A program made the translations under genes and the position numbers. A stretch of 51,315 nucleotides of DNA, from assembly GCA_017642965.1 (NCBI GenBank), contig JAEPOJ010000028.1, forward strand, positions 1 through 51,315. The letters are read 5' to 3'. The DNA comes from Phycisphaerales bacterium. Lineage in GTDB: Bacteria > Planctomycetota > Phycisphaerae > Phycisphaerales > UBA1924. Of this stretch, positions 9,208-17,400 are shown one piece after another (position 1 is the first letter of the stretch; each line of letters opens with the position of its first letter). A model generated the notes under the pieces. That model worked only from the letters and a program-made list of their open reading frames with translations, was not told the origin of the DNA and ran no database searches.

Positions 9208-10542
9208 ATGAACAAGGAAGGCCAGCAACGGTTGTGTTGTGCGCTGATGATCGCGGGTGCCGCGGTCGGCACTGCCCATGCGCAGAGCGTGGGGGTGACA
9301 GGCCAGGTGCAGCGCGAGATCGGGAGCGCAGGTCACATCTACTACAACCTCGCGACCGGGGAGCGGGTGGTGACTCTCGAGGATGCGGATCAGACCGTGG
9401 GTGCTGATGCGGGCATCAGCATGCCGATCTGGTCCACGCAGGCGCCGTACCCGGACTGCATCCGAGACGCGGTTGGTTCGACCGGTTTCTTCTTCGCGTT
9501 CAATGATCCGAACGGGACCACCGCGGTCAGTCAGGCGGTCGAGCTCCTGCAGGCGGGTGACATCGCGAAGGATACCGTTGTCGATTGTCTCTCGATCAAC
9601 TGGGTGACCGCGATCCCTGATGCGTGGGCGAATGGCACCGATTCATCGAGTGGTGTGGTTGGTGTGGAGGAGTTTGCGGCGCAGTGGACCGTGTGGGACG
9701 CGGATGATGCGCGGGTGGTCAACAGCTCGACGCGGCTCCCGCTGATCCAGTTCCTGTTCTTCAACCTGCCGGGCAATACGCCCGACAACGTTGCGGTCGG
9801 TGCGTTGACCGGCTGGTCGGCGAACGTGGATCTTGTTGGCTTTGGCTCCGCGACCGATCTGTCGTTTGAGATCGGCGATTCCGACGGCGACTGCCAGACT
9901 GCCGCGTTCTGCAACAACGACGTGGATACGAACTCCGACGGCATCGGTGACGGGGTTTCGGTCGCGAATGCGGACAGGGACTTTGACGGGCTTCCGGACT
10001 CGGATCTGGATGGTGATGGCCTGTTCGACTGGTCGTGGAGCATCCGGACTTACCTGCCCGGGACCGGGAACGACTTTGACTCGGACAGCGATAGTGGGGT
10101 GCTGCCCGCGAGTGATCAGGACACGATTGGTATTCAGCTCGGCTGGCCGACCGGACTGGATGTGACGCCGGGTGGGTCTGACTTCGATGATTCGATTCCT
10201 GCGGCGGCGACCGGTGCCGATGGGCGATTCCTGGCTTCGGACGGGGTCGATTTCAGTGGGGCCTACTGGTTTGGCGACTTCGCGTGCCCGGATGTCGGTG
10301 AGGGGTATGTGCCGCCGAGCGTGTTTGCCTTTGAGTTGCTTGCGCGTGCTGATGTTGGTCCGTGCCCGGGTGATTTCAATGGTGATGGGCAGATCGACTT
10401 CTTCGATATCTCGATCTATTTGCCGTGTTACAACTCGGGTGGTTTCGAGTGCGACTTCGACCCGGATCTCAATGGCGATGGCATGATCGATTTCTTCGAC
10501 GTGTCGTACCTGATCCAGTTGTTTGTGCGTGGCTGTCCCTGA
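9208..10542 (+). CDS. Secreted array protein 4 with C-terminal dockerin-like modules
   Basis: The product is 444 residues. The signal peptide ends TAHA before QSVGV. It diverges from copies 1-3 around PYPDCIRDAVGSTGFFFAF (an extra Cys-containing segment) and in the region after DTIGIQLGWP, where the DGTWTW motif is lost. The Ca-site-like DRDFDGLPDSDLDGDGLFDW block and the GDSDGDCQTAAFCNNDVD block are kept. The terminal modules are GDGQIDFFDISIY and GDGMIDFFDVSYL, ending VRGCP. The start ATG 9208 has AAAGGA at 9194-9199. An intrinsic terminator follows at 10575-10605, so copies 1-4 may form one transcription unit. Confidence 0.8.
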   Translation: MNKEGQQRLCCALMIAGAAVGTAHAQSVGVTGQVQREIGSAGHIYYNLATGERVVTLEDADQTVGADAGISMPIWSTQAPYPDCIRDAVGSTGFFFAFNDPNGTTAVSQAVELLQAGDIAKDTVVDCLSINWVTAIPDAWANGTDSSSGVVGVEEFAAQWTVWDADDARVVNSSTRLPLIQFLFFNLPGNTPDNVAVGALTGWSANVDLVGFGSATDLSFEIGDSDGDCQTAAFCNNDVDTNSDGIGDGVSVANADRDFDGLPDSDLDGDGLFDWSWSIRTYLPGTGNDFDSDSDSGVLPASDQDTIGIQLGWPTGLDVTPGGSDFDDSIPAAATGADGRFLASDGVDFSGAYWFGDFACPDVGEGYVPPSVFAFELLARADVGPCPGDFNGDGQIDFFDISIYLPCYNSGGFECDFDPDLNGDGMIDFFDVSYLIQLFVRGCP

Positions 10543-10574
10543 CGCGGTGATCCTGGTTTGAGACGTTTTTCAGC

Positions 10575-10605
10575 GCAGCCGCGAGCGATGTTCGCGGCTG
10601 CTTTT
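10575..10605 (+). terminator. Intrinsic terminator after array gene 4
   Basis: A perfect 10-bp stem (gcagccgcga / tcgcggctgc), a 7-nt loop and then tttt. It separates array gene 4 from gene 5, which therefore probably has its own promoter in 10606-10772. Confidence 0.75.
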
Positions 10606-10772
10606 CTGTGCGGGGCTCTAATTGTTCTGAATCATTAGAAAAAATGAACAGAAGCGGAACCCGGCTTCGTTCATCGCGTATCACGATGGGGTTGCTCGCG
10701 GTTGCGGGCACGGCGGCCATAGACGTTTGTGGCCGCGCCGAAGATGACGCTTTCGATAGAGGAAAAGAGACC

Positions 10773-12068
10773 ATGAATACGCAGAATTTCGTGACGCCGG
10801 CACTCATCGTGGTGAGTGTCGGTGCTGGTATCAGTCTGGCGCATGCGAACGAGCCGACTCGGTTGGAGCCGGGTTTTCGGGCGGTGACTGAGGTCGCGCA
10901 CATTTACTACAACTTTGCGAGCGGTGAGCGCGTTGTTACTCTGGCGCGGGACGGGCAGACTGCTCCTGCGGATACGGGGGAGAGCGTTTCGCTGTGGTCG
11001 ACGCAGGGTGAGATCCCGGCGTGTGCGGCCGACGCGGGCTACAACACGGCGTTCTTCTTTGGCTTCGATGATCCCGGGGGGACCTCGCTCTCGACCGCGG
11101 TTGAGCTTTTGCAGTGGGGTGATCTCGAGAAGGACACCGTGGTGGACTGCATCAGTGTGAACTGGGTTACTTCTCATGCGGATACCGATACGGATTCTGA
11201 TTCGATCGGTGATGGGGTTGAGGAGTTGGCGGCGCAGTGGAGGGTGTGGGATGCGGACAATGGTCGCGAGATCAACAACTCGACTCGTCTCCCGGTCTTT
11301 GATGTCCTGCTGTTCAACCTGCCCGGCAACATTGCTGGCCCGGGGGTGAATGCGGGGTACACGCTGAACATTGATCTTGTTGATGTGTTCAGCGGGACGG
11401 ATCTGAGCTTTGAGATCGGCGATAGCGATGGCGACTGCCAGACGGCGGCCTTCTGCAACAGCGCTGTCGATTATGACAGCGATGGGATGCCCGATGGGCC
11501 CATCGCGGGGCCTGGTGCGGACCGGGACTTCGATGGTTTCCCGGACAGCGACCTCGATGGTGACGGGTTGTTTGACTGGGCGTGGTCTGTGCGGTTCTAT
11601 CAGCCGGGCACTGGGAACGATTTCGATAGCGATGGCGATTCCGGGATCTCTGGGGGCATGGACTCGGACACGATCGGTGTGACGTTTGGGTATCCGATCG
11701 GCTTTGAGCCCACTGGCGGGGATGGCTGGGGTATTGACTCGGGTATTTCGGACGCTGCCACGGGCATCGAGGACGCGTTTGCGCTGTATCTGGACGGCAC
11801 GCACCAGGGGAACTTCTGGTTCGGCGGGTTCCAATGCCCGGACGCCCAGAACCAGTACAACCCGCTGACGAGCTTCTCGTTCCAGCTCTGGGGGCCGGGT
11901 GATCGGGGGTGCGATGCGGACTTCAATGGAGATGGTCAGCTGAACTTCTTTGATGTGTCCGCGTTCATTCAGGATTACAACGCGGGCGGCGACTACAACG
12001 GTGACGGCACGAGCAACTTCTTTGATGTCTCGCTGTTCATCCAGGAGTTCAACGGCGGATGTCCATGA
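10773..12068 (+). CDS. Secreted array protein 5 with C-terminal dockerin-like modules
   Basis: The product is 431 residues. The signal peptide MNTQNFVTPALIVVSVGAGI... ends SLAHA before NEPTR. It is the most diverged copy along with 4: it has GPGADRDFDGFPDSDLDGDG, the GDSDGDCQTAAFCN block and GNFWFGGFQCPD, but lacks the DGTWTW stretch. The terminal modules (NGDGQLNFFDVSAF, NGDGTSNFFDVSLF) end NGGCP. The start ATG 10773 is preceded by GAGGAAAAGAG; upstream in-frame Met codons (10608 and later) would precede non-signal sequence. It has its own upstream terminator-bounded spacer and its own strong downstream terminator. Confidence 0.8.
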   Translation: MNTQNFVTPALIVVSVGAGISLAHANEPTRLEPGFRAVTEVAHIYYNFASGERVVTLARDGQTAPADTGESVSLWSTQGEIPACAADAGYNTAFFFGFDDPGGTSLSTAVELLQWGDLEKDTVVDCISVNWVTSHADTDTDSDSIGDGVEELAAQWRVWDADNGREINNSTRLPVFDVLLFNLPGNIAGPGVNAGYTLNIDLVDVFSGTDLSFEIGDSDGDCQTAAFCNSAVDYDSDGMPDGPIAGPGADRDFDGFPDSDLDGDGLFDWAWSVRFYQPGTGNDFDSDGDSGISGGMDSDTIGVTFGYPIGFEPTGGDGWGIDSGISDAATGIEDAFALYLDGTHQGNFWFGGFQCPDAQNQYNPLTSFSFQLWGPGDRGCDADFNGDGQLNFFDVSAFIQDYNAGGDYNGDGTSNFFDVSLFIQEFNGGCP

Positions 12069-12101
12069 TCTGACGCTTCGGGTTTGAACGGAGTGAAACC
12101 A

Positions 12102-12141
12102 CAAACGCCCGGGTCATGAAAGACCCGGGCGTTTGTTTGTT
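12102..12141 (+). terminator. Strong intrinsic terminator ending the paralogue array
   Basis: A perfect 14-bp stem (caaacgcccgggtc / gacccgggcgtttg), loop atgaaa, then tttgtt. It lies 33 nt after the array gene 5 stop and just outside the left end of the integrated element. Confidence 0.9.
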
Positions 12142-12168
12142 CGGTGGTCATTGCTTGTGCAAGACGGG

Positions 12169-12191
12169 AATGGGCATACGCGGACTCGAAC
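12169..12191. repeat. Distal attachment-site repeat (tRNA-Phe 3' fragment)
   Basis: 23 bp identical to 19394-19416. Read on the minus strand it is the last 21 nt of tRNA-Phe (T arm and acceptor 3' strand), with no tRNA body attached. Confidence 0.85.
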
Positions 12192-12363
12192 ACACCCCCG
12201 TAGCGGGCTCAGAAGCCCGATTCCCACAGAGCGCGTCTCAAAATGCGGCTCGTTCCCACGCGCACAGACCGAATCACAGGGGTACATTAACGAATATCGC
12301 TCACCCTGTGGTTGAGTATGCTCTGGAGTGGTTGATTGATCATTGAAGGCAGGGGGTTGAACT

Positions 12364-13395
12364 ATGGGACGGCTAGGAGGATTGCTGGAATGGGAAGCGG
12401 TCAAGGAAACTCTTACACAACATGCTGATGGTAGGAGAAAACCATCCATTCTGATTGGTAATGGTGCAAGTCGCGCTGTTTCAGATACATTTGGATACGA
12501 AGCATTAAGGGATCGCGTGGATTTTTCCACAGTTGCGCAACGACTGTTTGATGAAATCGGGACTTCTGATTTTGAGCTGGTTCTGAACAGGTTGGGTACG
12601 GCTATTCAGGTTAATCAGTTGCATGAGCTTGATTGCGCTACGATAGCTGACTCATACGAAGAAATAAGAGATTCACTGATCAACGCTGTTCGTCAGGTTC
12701 ATATTCGCAATGAAACATATTACCCTGTGACCGCTCTGGGCGATGAGTTGCCGTCATACAGCACGATCTACAGCACAAACTACGATTTGCTGCTGTACTG
12801 GGCTATCTTGAAACGCGATTGCACTCGCGACCAGAGAGTTGTTGACATGTTCCAAGGTGGGTATTTTGACAGGGCAAGGGAGTTTGGGGATGAATCAACT
12901 CGATTGATGTACCTGCATGGCGCGCTGCACCTTTATTTAAACGATGAAGGTGTTTGCTGGAAACGCACGAGCCATGATCTAGCTTTGCTCGATCAACTGG
13001 AAGAAAATGGCATCGCCCGAGTGCATTTCGTATCCGAGGGTAATTCGGCTGGAAAGATGGCGAAGATTCGTTCGTCGGACTACCTGAGTCACTGCTATGA
13101 GCACCTGTGTAATGACATCAGCGACATGGTGATATTTGGTCAGTCATTGCAACGCTTTTCAGACCAGCATATATTGGACGCCCTACTCAAGCACAAAGAT
13201 CGCACTTTCGCAATCGCCATTCATGCGGCGGGAAAGGAGGAAGACGAAATTCTCGCTGAGAAACGAGAGTTTTTGGCCAAGTTCGGTGCAGTTGATGAGC
13301 AACGAGTAATGTTCTTTGATTCCAGCACTCACCCATTGGGGTATCCTGGGCAGGATTCGCCATTTAGAGCATTCTTTCCTGAGGATGATCAGTGA
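12364..13395 (+). CDS. DUF4917-family protein (SIR2-like fold), putative defence gene
   Basis: The product is 343 residues. Motifs in order are ILIGNGAS near residue 30, FDEIGTSDFELVL, SYEEIRDSLINAV, IYSTNYDLLLYW, LHGALHLY, VHFVSEGNS and MVIFGQSL. I recognise this series from DUF4917. The GNG..S, TNYD and LHGA signatures are those of SIR2-like Rossmann proteins, several of which act as NAD-consuming effectors in phage defence; that activity is inferred here. GC is lower than in flanking chromosomal genes. Its stop overlaps the GTG start of the next gene (GTGA), implying translational coupling. It is the first gene inside the left end of the element. Confidence 0.7.
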   Translation: MGRLGGLLEWEAVKETLTQHADGRRKPSILIGNGASRAVSDTFGYEALRDRVDFSTVAQRLFDEIGTSDFELVLNRLGTAIQVNQLHELDCATIADSYEEIRDSLINAVRQVHIRNETYYPVTALGDELPSYSTIYSTNYDLLLYWAILKRDCTRDQRVVDMFQGGYFDRAREFGDESTRLMYLHGALHLYLNDEGVCWKRTSHDLALLDQLEENGIARVHFVSEGNSAGKMAKIRSSDYLSHCYEHLCNDISDMVIFGQSLQRFSDQHILDALLKHKDRTFAIAIHAAGKEEDEILAEKREFLAKFGAVDEQRVMFFDSSTHPLGYPGQDSPFRAFFPEDDQ

Positions 13396-13685
13396 GAAAA
13401 CAGCGAGATTCAATGGGTAGGTTTTCTGCTGGGAATCCCGGCGGTCCCGGTAACCCGCACGCGGGACAGGTTGCCAAACTCCGCGCCGCGATCCTTCGTG
13501 CCGTTGATGAGGGGGACATTGAGACGATCATCGTCAAGCTCGTTGAGCAGGCCCGTGAAGGCGATCTGACGGCCGCGCGTGAGGTGTTGGATCGGACGAT
13601 CGGAAAAGCGTCTCAGAGCGATCTACTCGCCCGTATCGAGGCGCTGGAGACGATCGCGGCGGGGTTGAGTGAGGATCGAGCATGA
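13392..13685 (+). CDS. Small GNPGGP-motif protein (DUF5681-like)
   Basis: The product is 97 residues. The N-terminus has GRFSAGNPGGPGNPHAG, then a helical region ending in AREVLDRTIGKA. Proteins of this type are common near planctomycete and proteobacterial prophage genes and are sometimes labelled terminase-small-subunit-like; the role is unproven. The start is taken as GTG 13392, because GAGG at 13381-13384 is correctly spaced and the codon overlaps the upstream stop; an in-frame ATG at 13413 is the alternative. Its own stop overlaps the next ATG (ATGA). Confidence 0.6.
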   Translation: MRKQRDSMGRFSAGNPGGPGNPHAGQVAKLRAAILRAVDEGDIETIIVKLVEQAREGDLTAAREVLDRTIGKASQSDLLARIEALETIAAGLSEDRA

Positions 13686-13969
13686 TGAGCATCACGGCCC
13701 GTCTCACCAGTCTGGAATCTGCACTGAACCGCAGCCCCGGCGATGGGCTACAGCCGTGTGAGCATTGTGGTGCGCCCGAGCACTCGATCCGGTCTGATGG
13801 GTTGCGGATTGTCCTGATTCCTGATGATTCGATGGATCGAGATTGTGAGCATTGCGGGAGAGCGATCGACCCGGATTCAGGCATGTCCATCGTATCTTCG
13901 TGTGTGGTGAAGTTGCTTCGATCAGAGCCGATCACAGATGGCCGTCACGGTAGTCCTGTGATTTCTTGA
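13682..13969 (+). CDS. Small protein with two Cys-x2-Cys pairs
   Basis: The product is 95 residues, third gene of the coupled trio that begins with DUF4917. It carries CEHCG twice (around residues 26 and 55), suggesting one zinc knuckle. No family was recognised. Its 3' end overlaps the convergent minus-strand gene by 38 bp, so the extreme C-terminus may not be functionally constrained. Confidence 0.5.
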   Translation: MMSITARLTSLESALNRSPGDGLQPCEHCGAPEHSIRSDGLRIVLIPDDSMDRDCEHCGRAIDPDSGMSIVSSCVVKLLRSEPITDGRHGSPVIS

Positions 13970-14564
13970 TCAACCATTGATGGTTGGGCAGTGGAAAAGG
14001 CAATGAGGTAGCATAATCGCAGACCTGTGCTTTTCGCTCTCCGTCATGCATGATCCGCAAACGATCGACGGCGTTCACTTCGTACATCATTCGTTGATTC
14101 TCTGGCCTTCTGGAAACCATTGTTCGGACTATCTCTTCGCTCTCAACGAACCATTGCCAGCAGAATAGCTCGCAGAACATGCGATCAGCCGGATCATCCT
14201 TCCGCTCAGTCGCAGCTACGAGTTCATTGAGAAGCCAGTGGCGATCCTCCCAATCACATTCCGTGTTGATTTCTTGGGCCATTGATTTGAAGTCGGTGCG
14301 TAGAACACTCCGCACTTTACCTTCAAGATGGTTGGAGTCCTCTGTCAACTCTTCGCCGATGAGTTTCATTTTCGGCTTGAGCGTGGGGTCATGTACCCAC
14401 GGGCAGGGTTCTGAGGATGAAATCAGAAAGCCGAGATTCCAGACTCTCTCAGCTGCCAAATCCTCAGACTCACCCTCAGCGCAGAGTTTGAACATGCGCC
14501 CCGTGATCTTGTCGGTGGAAAGAAATCTGAATCGCTTTAGCTTCTGGACTTGTGATCCCGGCAT
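13932..14564 (-). CDS. Unknown protein of the tRNA-Phe element
   Basis: The product is 210 residues with no recognised domain. It is rich in Trp and acidic residues in its central part (NTECDWEDRHWLLNELV, CELFCWQWFVESEEIV) and has a basic N-terminus (KLKRFRF). No signal peptide or membrane helix is seen. It is the second gene of a two-gene minus-strand unit, 10 nt downstream of the zinc-ribbon membrane protein gene, so the two are probably co-expressed and may act together. Confidence 0.5.
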   Translation of the reverse strand: MPGSQVQKLKRFRFLSTDKITGRMFKLCAEGESEDLAAERVWNLGFLISSSEPCPWVHDPTLKPKMKLIGEELTEDSNHLEGKVRSVLRTDFKSMAQEINTECDWEDRHWLLNELVAATERKDDPADRMFCELFCWQWFVESEEIVRTMVSRRPENQRMMYEVNAVDRLRIMHDGERKAQVCDYATSLPFPLPNHQWLIKKSQDYRDGHL

Positions 14565-14574
14565 CTGTAGGCCC

Positions 14575-15039
14575 TCAGGTCTTTATTGCCCGAATGATCG
14601 CAATGGTCCCGAGGCCGATCCCATACAGGATCACGCCAGCAACCAATGCCCCTGATGCGATGGTGGCGACCACTGTTCGATTGTTGAGCAGGCCCAGGTT
14701 GTGTGTCCCGTTGTAGTCGGTCGGCATCACAAAGGCGAGGAAGCAGGCGGCTACAGCGATCAGGGTGAGGATAATCCCGGCATTTCTCAGTGATGCCGCT
14801 TGGCGCTCCGCAGGCGGCTTGGGGGATTGCGGGAAGGGATTCAGCATTGTTGGCTGAGGTTTGTCGGGGTTCGCGCGGCTCGGCTTCGGTGGGGTGTCGG
14901 GTGCCGTCCGAATCTTGGGGATCATCTCTTCGGGTGGGCGCGAAAACACGCCGCATTGTGGGCACTCGACCGCATCGGATGCCAGCGATTCGGGAACTTC
15001 TATCCCCTCTCCACATTGTCTGCATTGCCACTGGATCAT
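14575..15039 (-). CDS. Zinc-ribbon membrane protein
   Basis: The product is 154 residues. An N-terminal zinc ribbon (C8-x2-C and C28-x2-C: QCRQCG, ECPQCG) is followed by a Pro-rich linker (about 45-78) and two transmembrane helices (about 85-105 and 123-148). This ribbon-linker-helix layout is common for small planctomycete membrane proteins of unknown function. It is transcribed divergently from the gene at 15187. Confidence 0.6.
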   Translation of the reverse strand: MIQWQCRQCGEGIEVPESLASDAVECPQCGVFSRPPEEMIPKIRTAPDTPPKPSRANPDKPQPTMLNPFPQSPKPPAERQAASLRNAGIILTLIAVAACFLAFVMPTDYNGTHNLGLLNNRTVVATIASGALVAGVILYGIGLGTIAIIRAIKT

Positions 15040-15126
15040 GTATGCCTTCCCTTCGCGCGTAGCGTTCTAACATGGTACAATGTATCACAAAATCGGGTTT
15101 GTCGGCGGCCACCGACATAGAGCAGA

Positions 15127-15159
15127 GCGGCTGGGAAACTCACCTTCCTACCCAGCCGC
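15127..15159 (+). promoter_or_regulatory. Stem-loop upstream of the 432-residue gene
   Basis: A perfect 9-bp stem (gcggctggg / cccagccgc) with a 15-nt loop sits 27 nt before the start at 15187, in the divergent spacer of the element. No T-run follows. It could be an operator or leader structure. Confidence 0.35.
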
Positions 15160-15186
15160 ATCTGCTCGGCCCGTAGAAGGTGGATC

Positions 15187-16485
15187 ATGATCGGCAGAGA
15201 CTCCCCTGCTCGACGAGAGGGCTTGCTTAGGAGATGCAGGAAGCTCCTTGCTCAGGACTCGAAGGGTTTCGCTCAAGCAGGGCATCGACTTGGAGAGATG
15301 TATTCAGATGAATACGCGCGCTCTTACGAAGCTACCGCATCGACTAACGGCCGCCAACTGCTCTTCGTCCGTCTTGATCTTGCGCGGAGAGCAGCAATCC
15401 ACGGAGACCCGCGCCCTGGCATGACAGACATGCTTTTTGAGAAACCACTGACGACGGAGAATCGCAAACATGCTGCTCGAATGGTGGTCTTGGCGCTCGT
15501 GCTTTCGATGGACCCTGAGGCGGATAAGTGCATAGACGCGCAAATGTGCCCGCTCGCTGCACTGCCATGGGATTGCGGGGACTTATGTGGTTCGTCATTC
15601 GACCTTCCCGGCCGATCATGCATCAGTTGGGGAACGCAAAGTAACAGCGATGTGGATAGCCCGTCTGCCGATGTCCTAGATCTGCTCGAAAGGGCCGAAT
15701 GGAGCGCCCGAACAGGAAAAGTCTGGGAGCAATGGCTCTACATCCAAGGCGGTGACGGAATGCCCTGCAATGAACCCGGCACTAATGCGTACGACGAACT
15801 TTGGCGGGCGATGTACGATGTACACAGGCGTGTGAAAGAGTTTGAATGGCGATCGCATGAGTGGGCTGAGGCCCATCGCTTCGGTCGCGACGAGACCTTT
15901 GCCGAGACCAAAGATCAAATCCTCACCGAGACTCGCCGACAGTGGGGGACTTGGGAACAAGCAGTGCGAAGGGCGCAGAGCGCGAGCTTCAAAGTTACAA
16001 GGCCTGAACTGCAAGACGACATTCAGTCAGCTCGCAAAGCGCTCACGCGGCTTGCCCAGATATTTTCTTCGCCAATGCTCGGAAACAAAATCGAAGAGCC
16101 GGGTGACCATCTTTTCCTAAGGGGACCGCTCAGGTGTGACCGCGTGGGAATATCGCAGTATCCCATAGAACTTGTGAAGAGTGCTACAACGCCGATTTTG
16201 AATCTCGTAAATGAACTGACGCTATACATTGACGGCAGCATTCCCCTCTCACCTTCGGAAATCTCGCCTCACGTCAGAGTATTTCGACCCTCTAACTGGT
16301 TCGGTCAAGCCACCAATCAGGCCCTTTACTCCGACTTGCTTAAGCGGGCTGTACATGATGAGCGGCTGCAAAACAGCGAAAAACGCTCGCAACGCTGGAT
16401 GCATGATGTTGATGAGGTGATAGGCCAATATCCCCAGTACGCTGATGCTATCCGAAAGGCTCTTGAAGCCGATTCTCTCGGATGA
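15187..16485 (+). CDS. Unknown 432-residue protein of the tRNA-Phe element
   Basis: No family was recognised. It is mostly helical in appearance, without signal peptide or membrane segments. The middle has several Trp/Glu-rich stretches (RVKEFEWRSHEWAEAH) and a few cysteines around 113-145 (MCPLAALPWDCGDLCG). The start ATG 15187 follows GAAGGTGG at a suitable distance. It is monocistronic, upstream of the iteron-like repeats and the DNA-binding gene cluster. Confidence 0.5.
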   Translation: MIGRDSPARREGLLRRCRKLLAQDSKGFAQAGHRLGEMYSDEYARSYEATASTNGRQLLFVRLDLARRAAIHGDPRPGMTDMLFEKPLTTENRKHAARMVVLALVLSMDPEADKCIDAQMCPLAALPWDCGDLCGSSFDLPGRSCISWGTQSNSDVDSPSADVLDLLERAEWSARTGKVWEQWLYIQGGDGMPCNEPGTNAYDELWRAMYDVHRRVKEFEWRSHEWAEAHRFGRDETFAETKDQILTETRRQWGTWEQAVRRAQSASFKVTRPELQDDIQSARKALTRLAQIFSSPMLGNKIEEPGDHLFLRGPLRCDRVGISQYPIELVKSATTPILNLVNELTLYIDGSIPLSPSEISPHVRVFRPSNWFGQATNQALYSDLLKRAVHDERLQNSEKRSQRWMHDVDEVIGQYPQYADAIRKALEADSLG

Positions 16486-16498
16486 TTCCCACATCACT

Positions 16499-16538
16499 GG
16501 AAGCAATCGGAACCGGTCGGAAGCAACCGGAAGCAGTG
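16499..16538 (+). repeat. Four 10-bp iteron-like direct repeats
   Basis: Units at 16499, 16509, 16519 and 16529 share GGAAgC with the last bases varying; the second is the most divergent (ggaaccggtc). The 10-bp period puts each unit on the same helix face. They lie 47 nt upstream of the small DNA-binding gene at 16585, so they are candidates for its binding site, or for arm-type or replication-initiator sites of the element. Confidence 0.5.
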
Positions 16539-16584
16539 TGATGATGAGGCTGTATTTCCCGTTTTCACTGAGCATGATCGCGGC

Positions 16585-16788
16585 ATGGATACTCAGAATA
16601 GAACTTTCGTGCCTATCCGGAGAGCTGCATCGGAACTCGGCATCCCCGTCAGTTGGCTAGAGCAGCAAGCCAAAGATAGCTCCATTCCCGCGATTCGGGC
16701 TGGGCGGCGGTGGCTCGTTCACCTTGAACGGACGCGAGCCAAGCTCACCAAAATCGCAGAGCAAGCGGGGGAGGTGTCCGATGAATGA
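16585..16788 (+). CDS. Small excisionase-like DNA-binding protein A
   Basis: The product is 67 residues: RRAASELGIPVSWLEQQ resembles the recognition unit of MerR/excisionase-like winged HTH proteins, followed by IPAIRAGRRWLV, the usual beta-wing. It would bind DNA near the iteron-like repeats or att sites. Its 3' end overlaps the next start by 8 nt. Confidence 0.55.
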   Translation: MDTQNRTFVPIRRAASELGIPVSWLEQQAKDSSIPAIRAGRRWLVHLERTRAKLTKIAEQAGEVSDE

Positions 16789-16981
16789 TTCACGGCACAC
16801 CCGCTACACACTTCGCAAGCATGAAGCGGCGAATGCACTCGGCATCTCCGAGCGCAAAGTCCATGACTTGCTCAAGTCCGGAGAACTCCCGTCCTTCAAG
16901 GTCGGGCGCGTGGTGCTGATCCCGGTTGCGGGAGTCCAGGCATTCATTGCCTCCCAGATTCAGACGGGGGGGCAGATGTGA
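16781..16981 (+). CDS. Small excisionase-like DNA-binding protein B (HTH_17 type)
   Basis: The product is 66 residues. TLRKHEAANALGISERKVHDLLKSGELPSFKVGRVVLIPVAGVQAFI is laid out like the HTH_17 excisionase family: helix-turn-helix, then a wing with F.VGR. The start ATG 16781 is chosen because GGGGGAGG lies just upstream; a longer frame from 16724 lies within gene A. The stop overlaps the following start (TGATG). With gene A and the integrase it likely forms the recombination-control module. Confidence 0.65.
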   Translation: MNDSRHTRYTLRKHEAANALGISERKVHDLLKSGELPSFKVGRVVLIPVAGVQAFIASQIQTGGQM

Positions 16982-17400
16982 TGCAACTATTCATGTTCTT
17001 TTTCGATGACAATGGCACGCCCAAGCCGCTAAACACGGGCGATGCCGAAAACAGTAAGCCGATCAAGTCTATCCAAACTCGACGCTGCCCGCGTCCCCCG
17101 TACCACAAGAATGCGCCTGAAGGTACTTCCGAAGTGGCAGCCGCAATGATTATGCCTCATGCTGCCAATCAACGCAATGAAGTGTTCCAGGCGATACTCA
17201 ATGCTGGGGAGGATGGACTCACAGCTGATGAAGGGCAACGCATTACCGGGGTCAAGTCTCAAAGCTATACGGCAAGACGATACGAGCTTGCCAAAATGGG
17301 ACTCGTCAGAGATTCCGGCGCTCGGAGACTGACTGAATCCGGGAGGCCCGCATCTGTGTGGGTAGCCGTCACCAAACGGGGGGATTCGGCGGATGCGTAA
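16981..17400 (+). CDS. Winged-helix protein of the tRNA-Phe element
   Basis: The product is 139 residues. The N-terminal ~60 residues look unstructured. The C-terminal part (NQRNEVFQAILNAGEDGLT..., RYELAKMGLVRDSG, RPASVWVA) fits a winged helix-turn-helix. The start is ATG 16981 or the adjacent GTG 16978, both overlapping the upstream stop. It overlaps the next start by 8 nt. It is probably a regulator or replication accessory factor of the element. Confidence 0.5.
   Translation: MQLFMFFFDDNGTPKPLNTGDAENSKPIKSIQTRRCPRPPYHKNAPEGTSEVAAAMIMPHAANQRNEVFQAILNAGEDGLTADEGQRITGVKSQSYTARRYELAKMGLVRDSGARRLTESGRPASVWVAVTKRGDSADA

Noticed and set aside
6170..12068. PEP-CTERM or LPXTG sorting signals on the array proteins
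   Set aside because: The C-termini end in FFDVS modules and GCP, with no hydrophobic helix plus basic tail.
12171..12191. A tRNA gene at the left end of the element
   Set aside because: Only the 3' 21 nt of tRNA-Phe are present, with no D or anticodon arm; it is an attachment-site remnant.
12116..12346. A 76-codon open frame after the array terminator
   Set aside because: It is not an independent gene: it starts inside the terminator and contains the att repeat. Its later part matters only as the possible integrase tail in the circular form.
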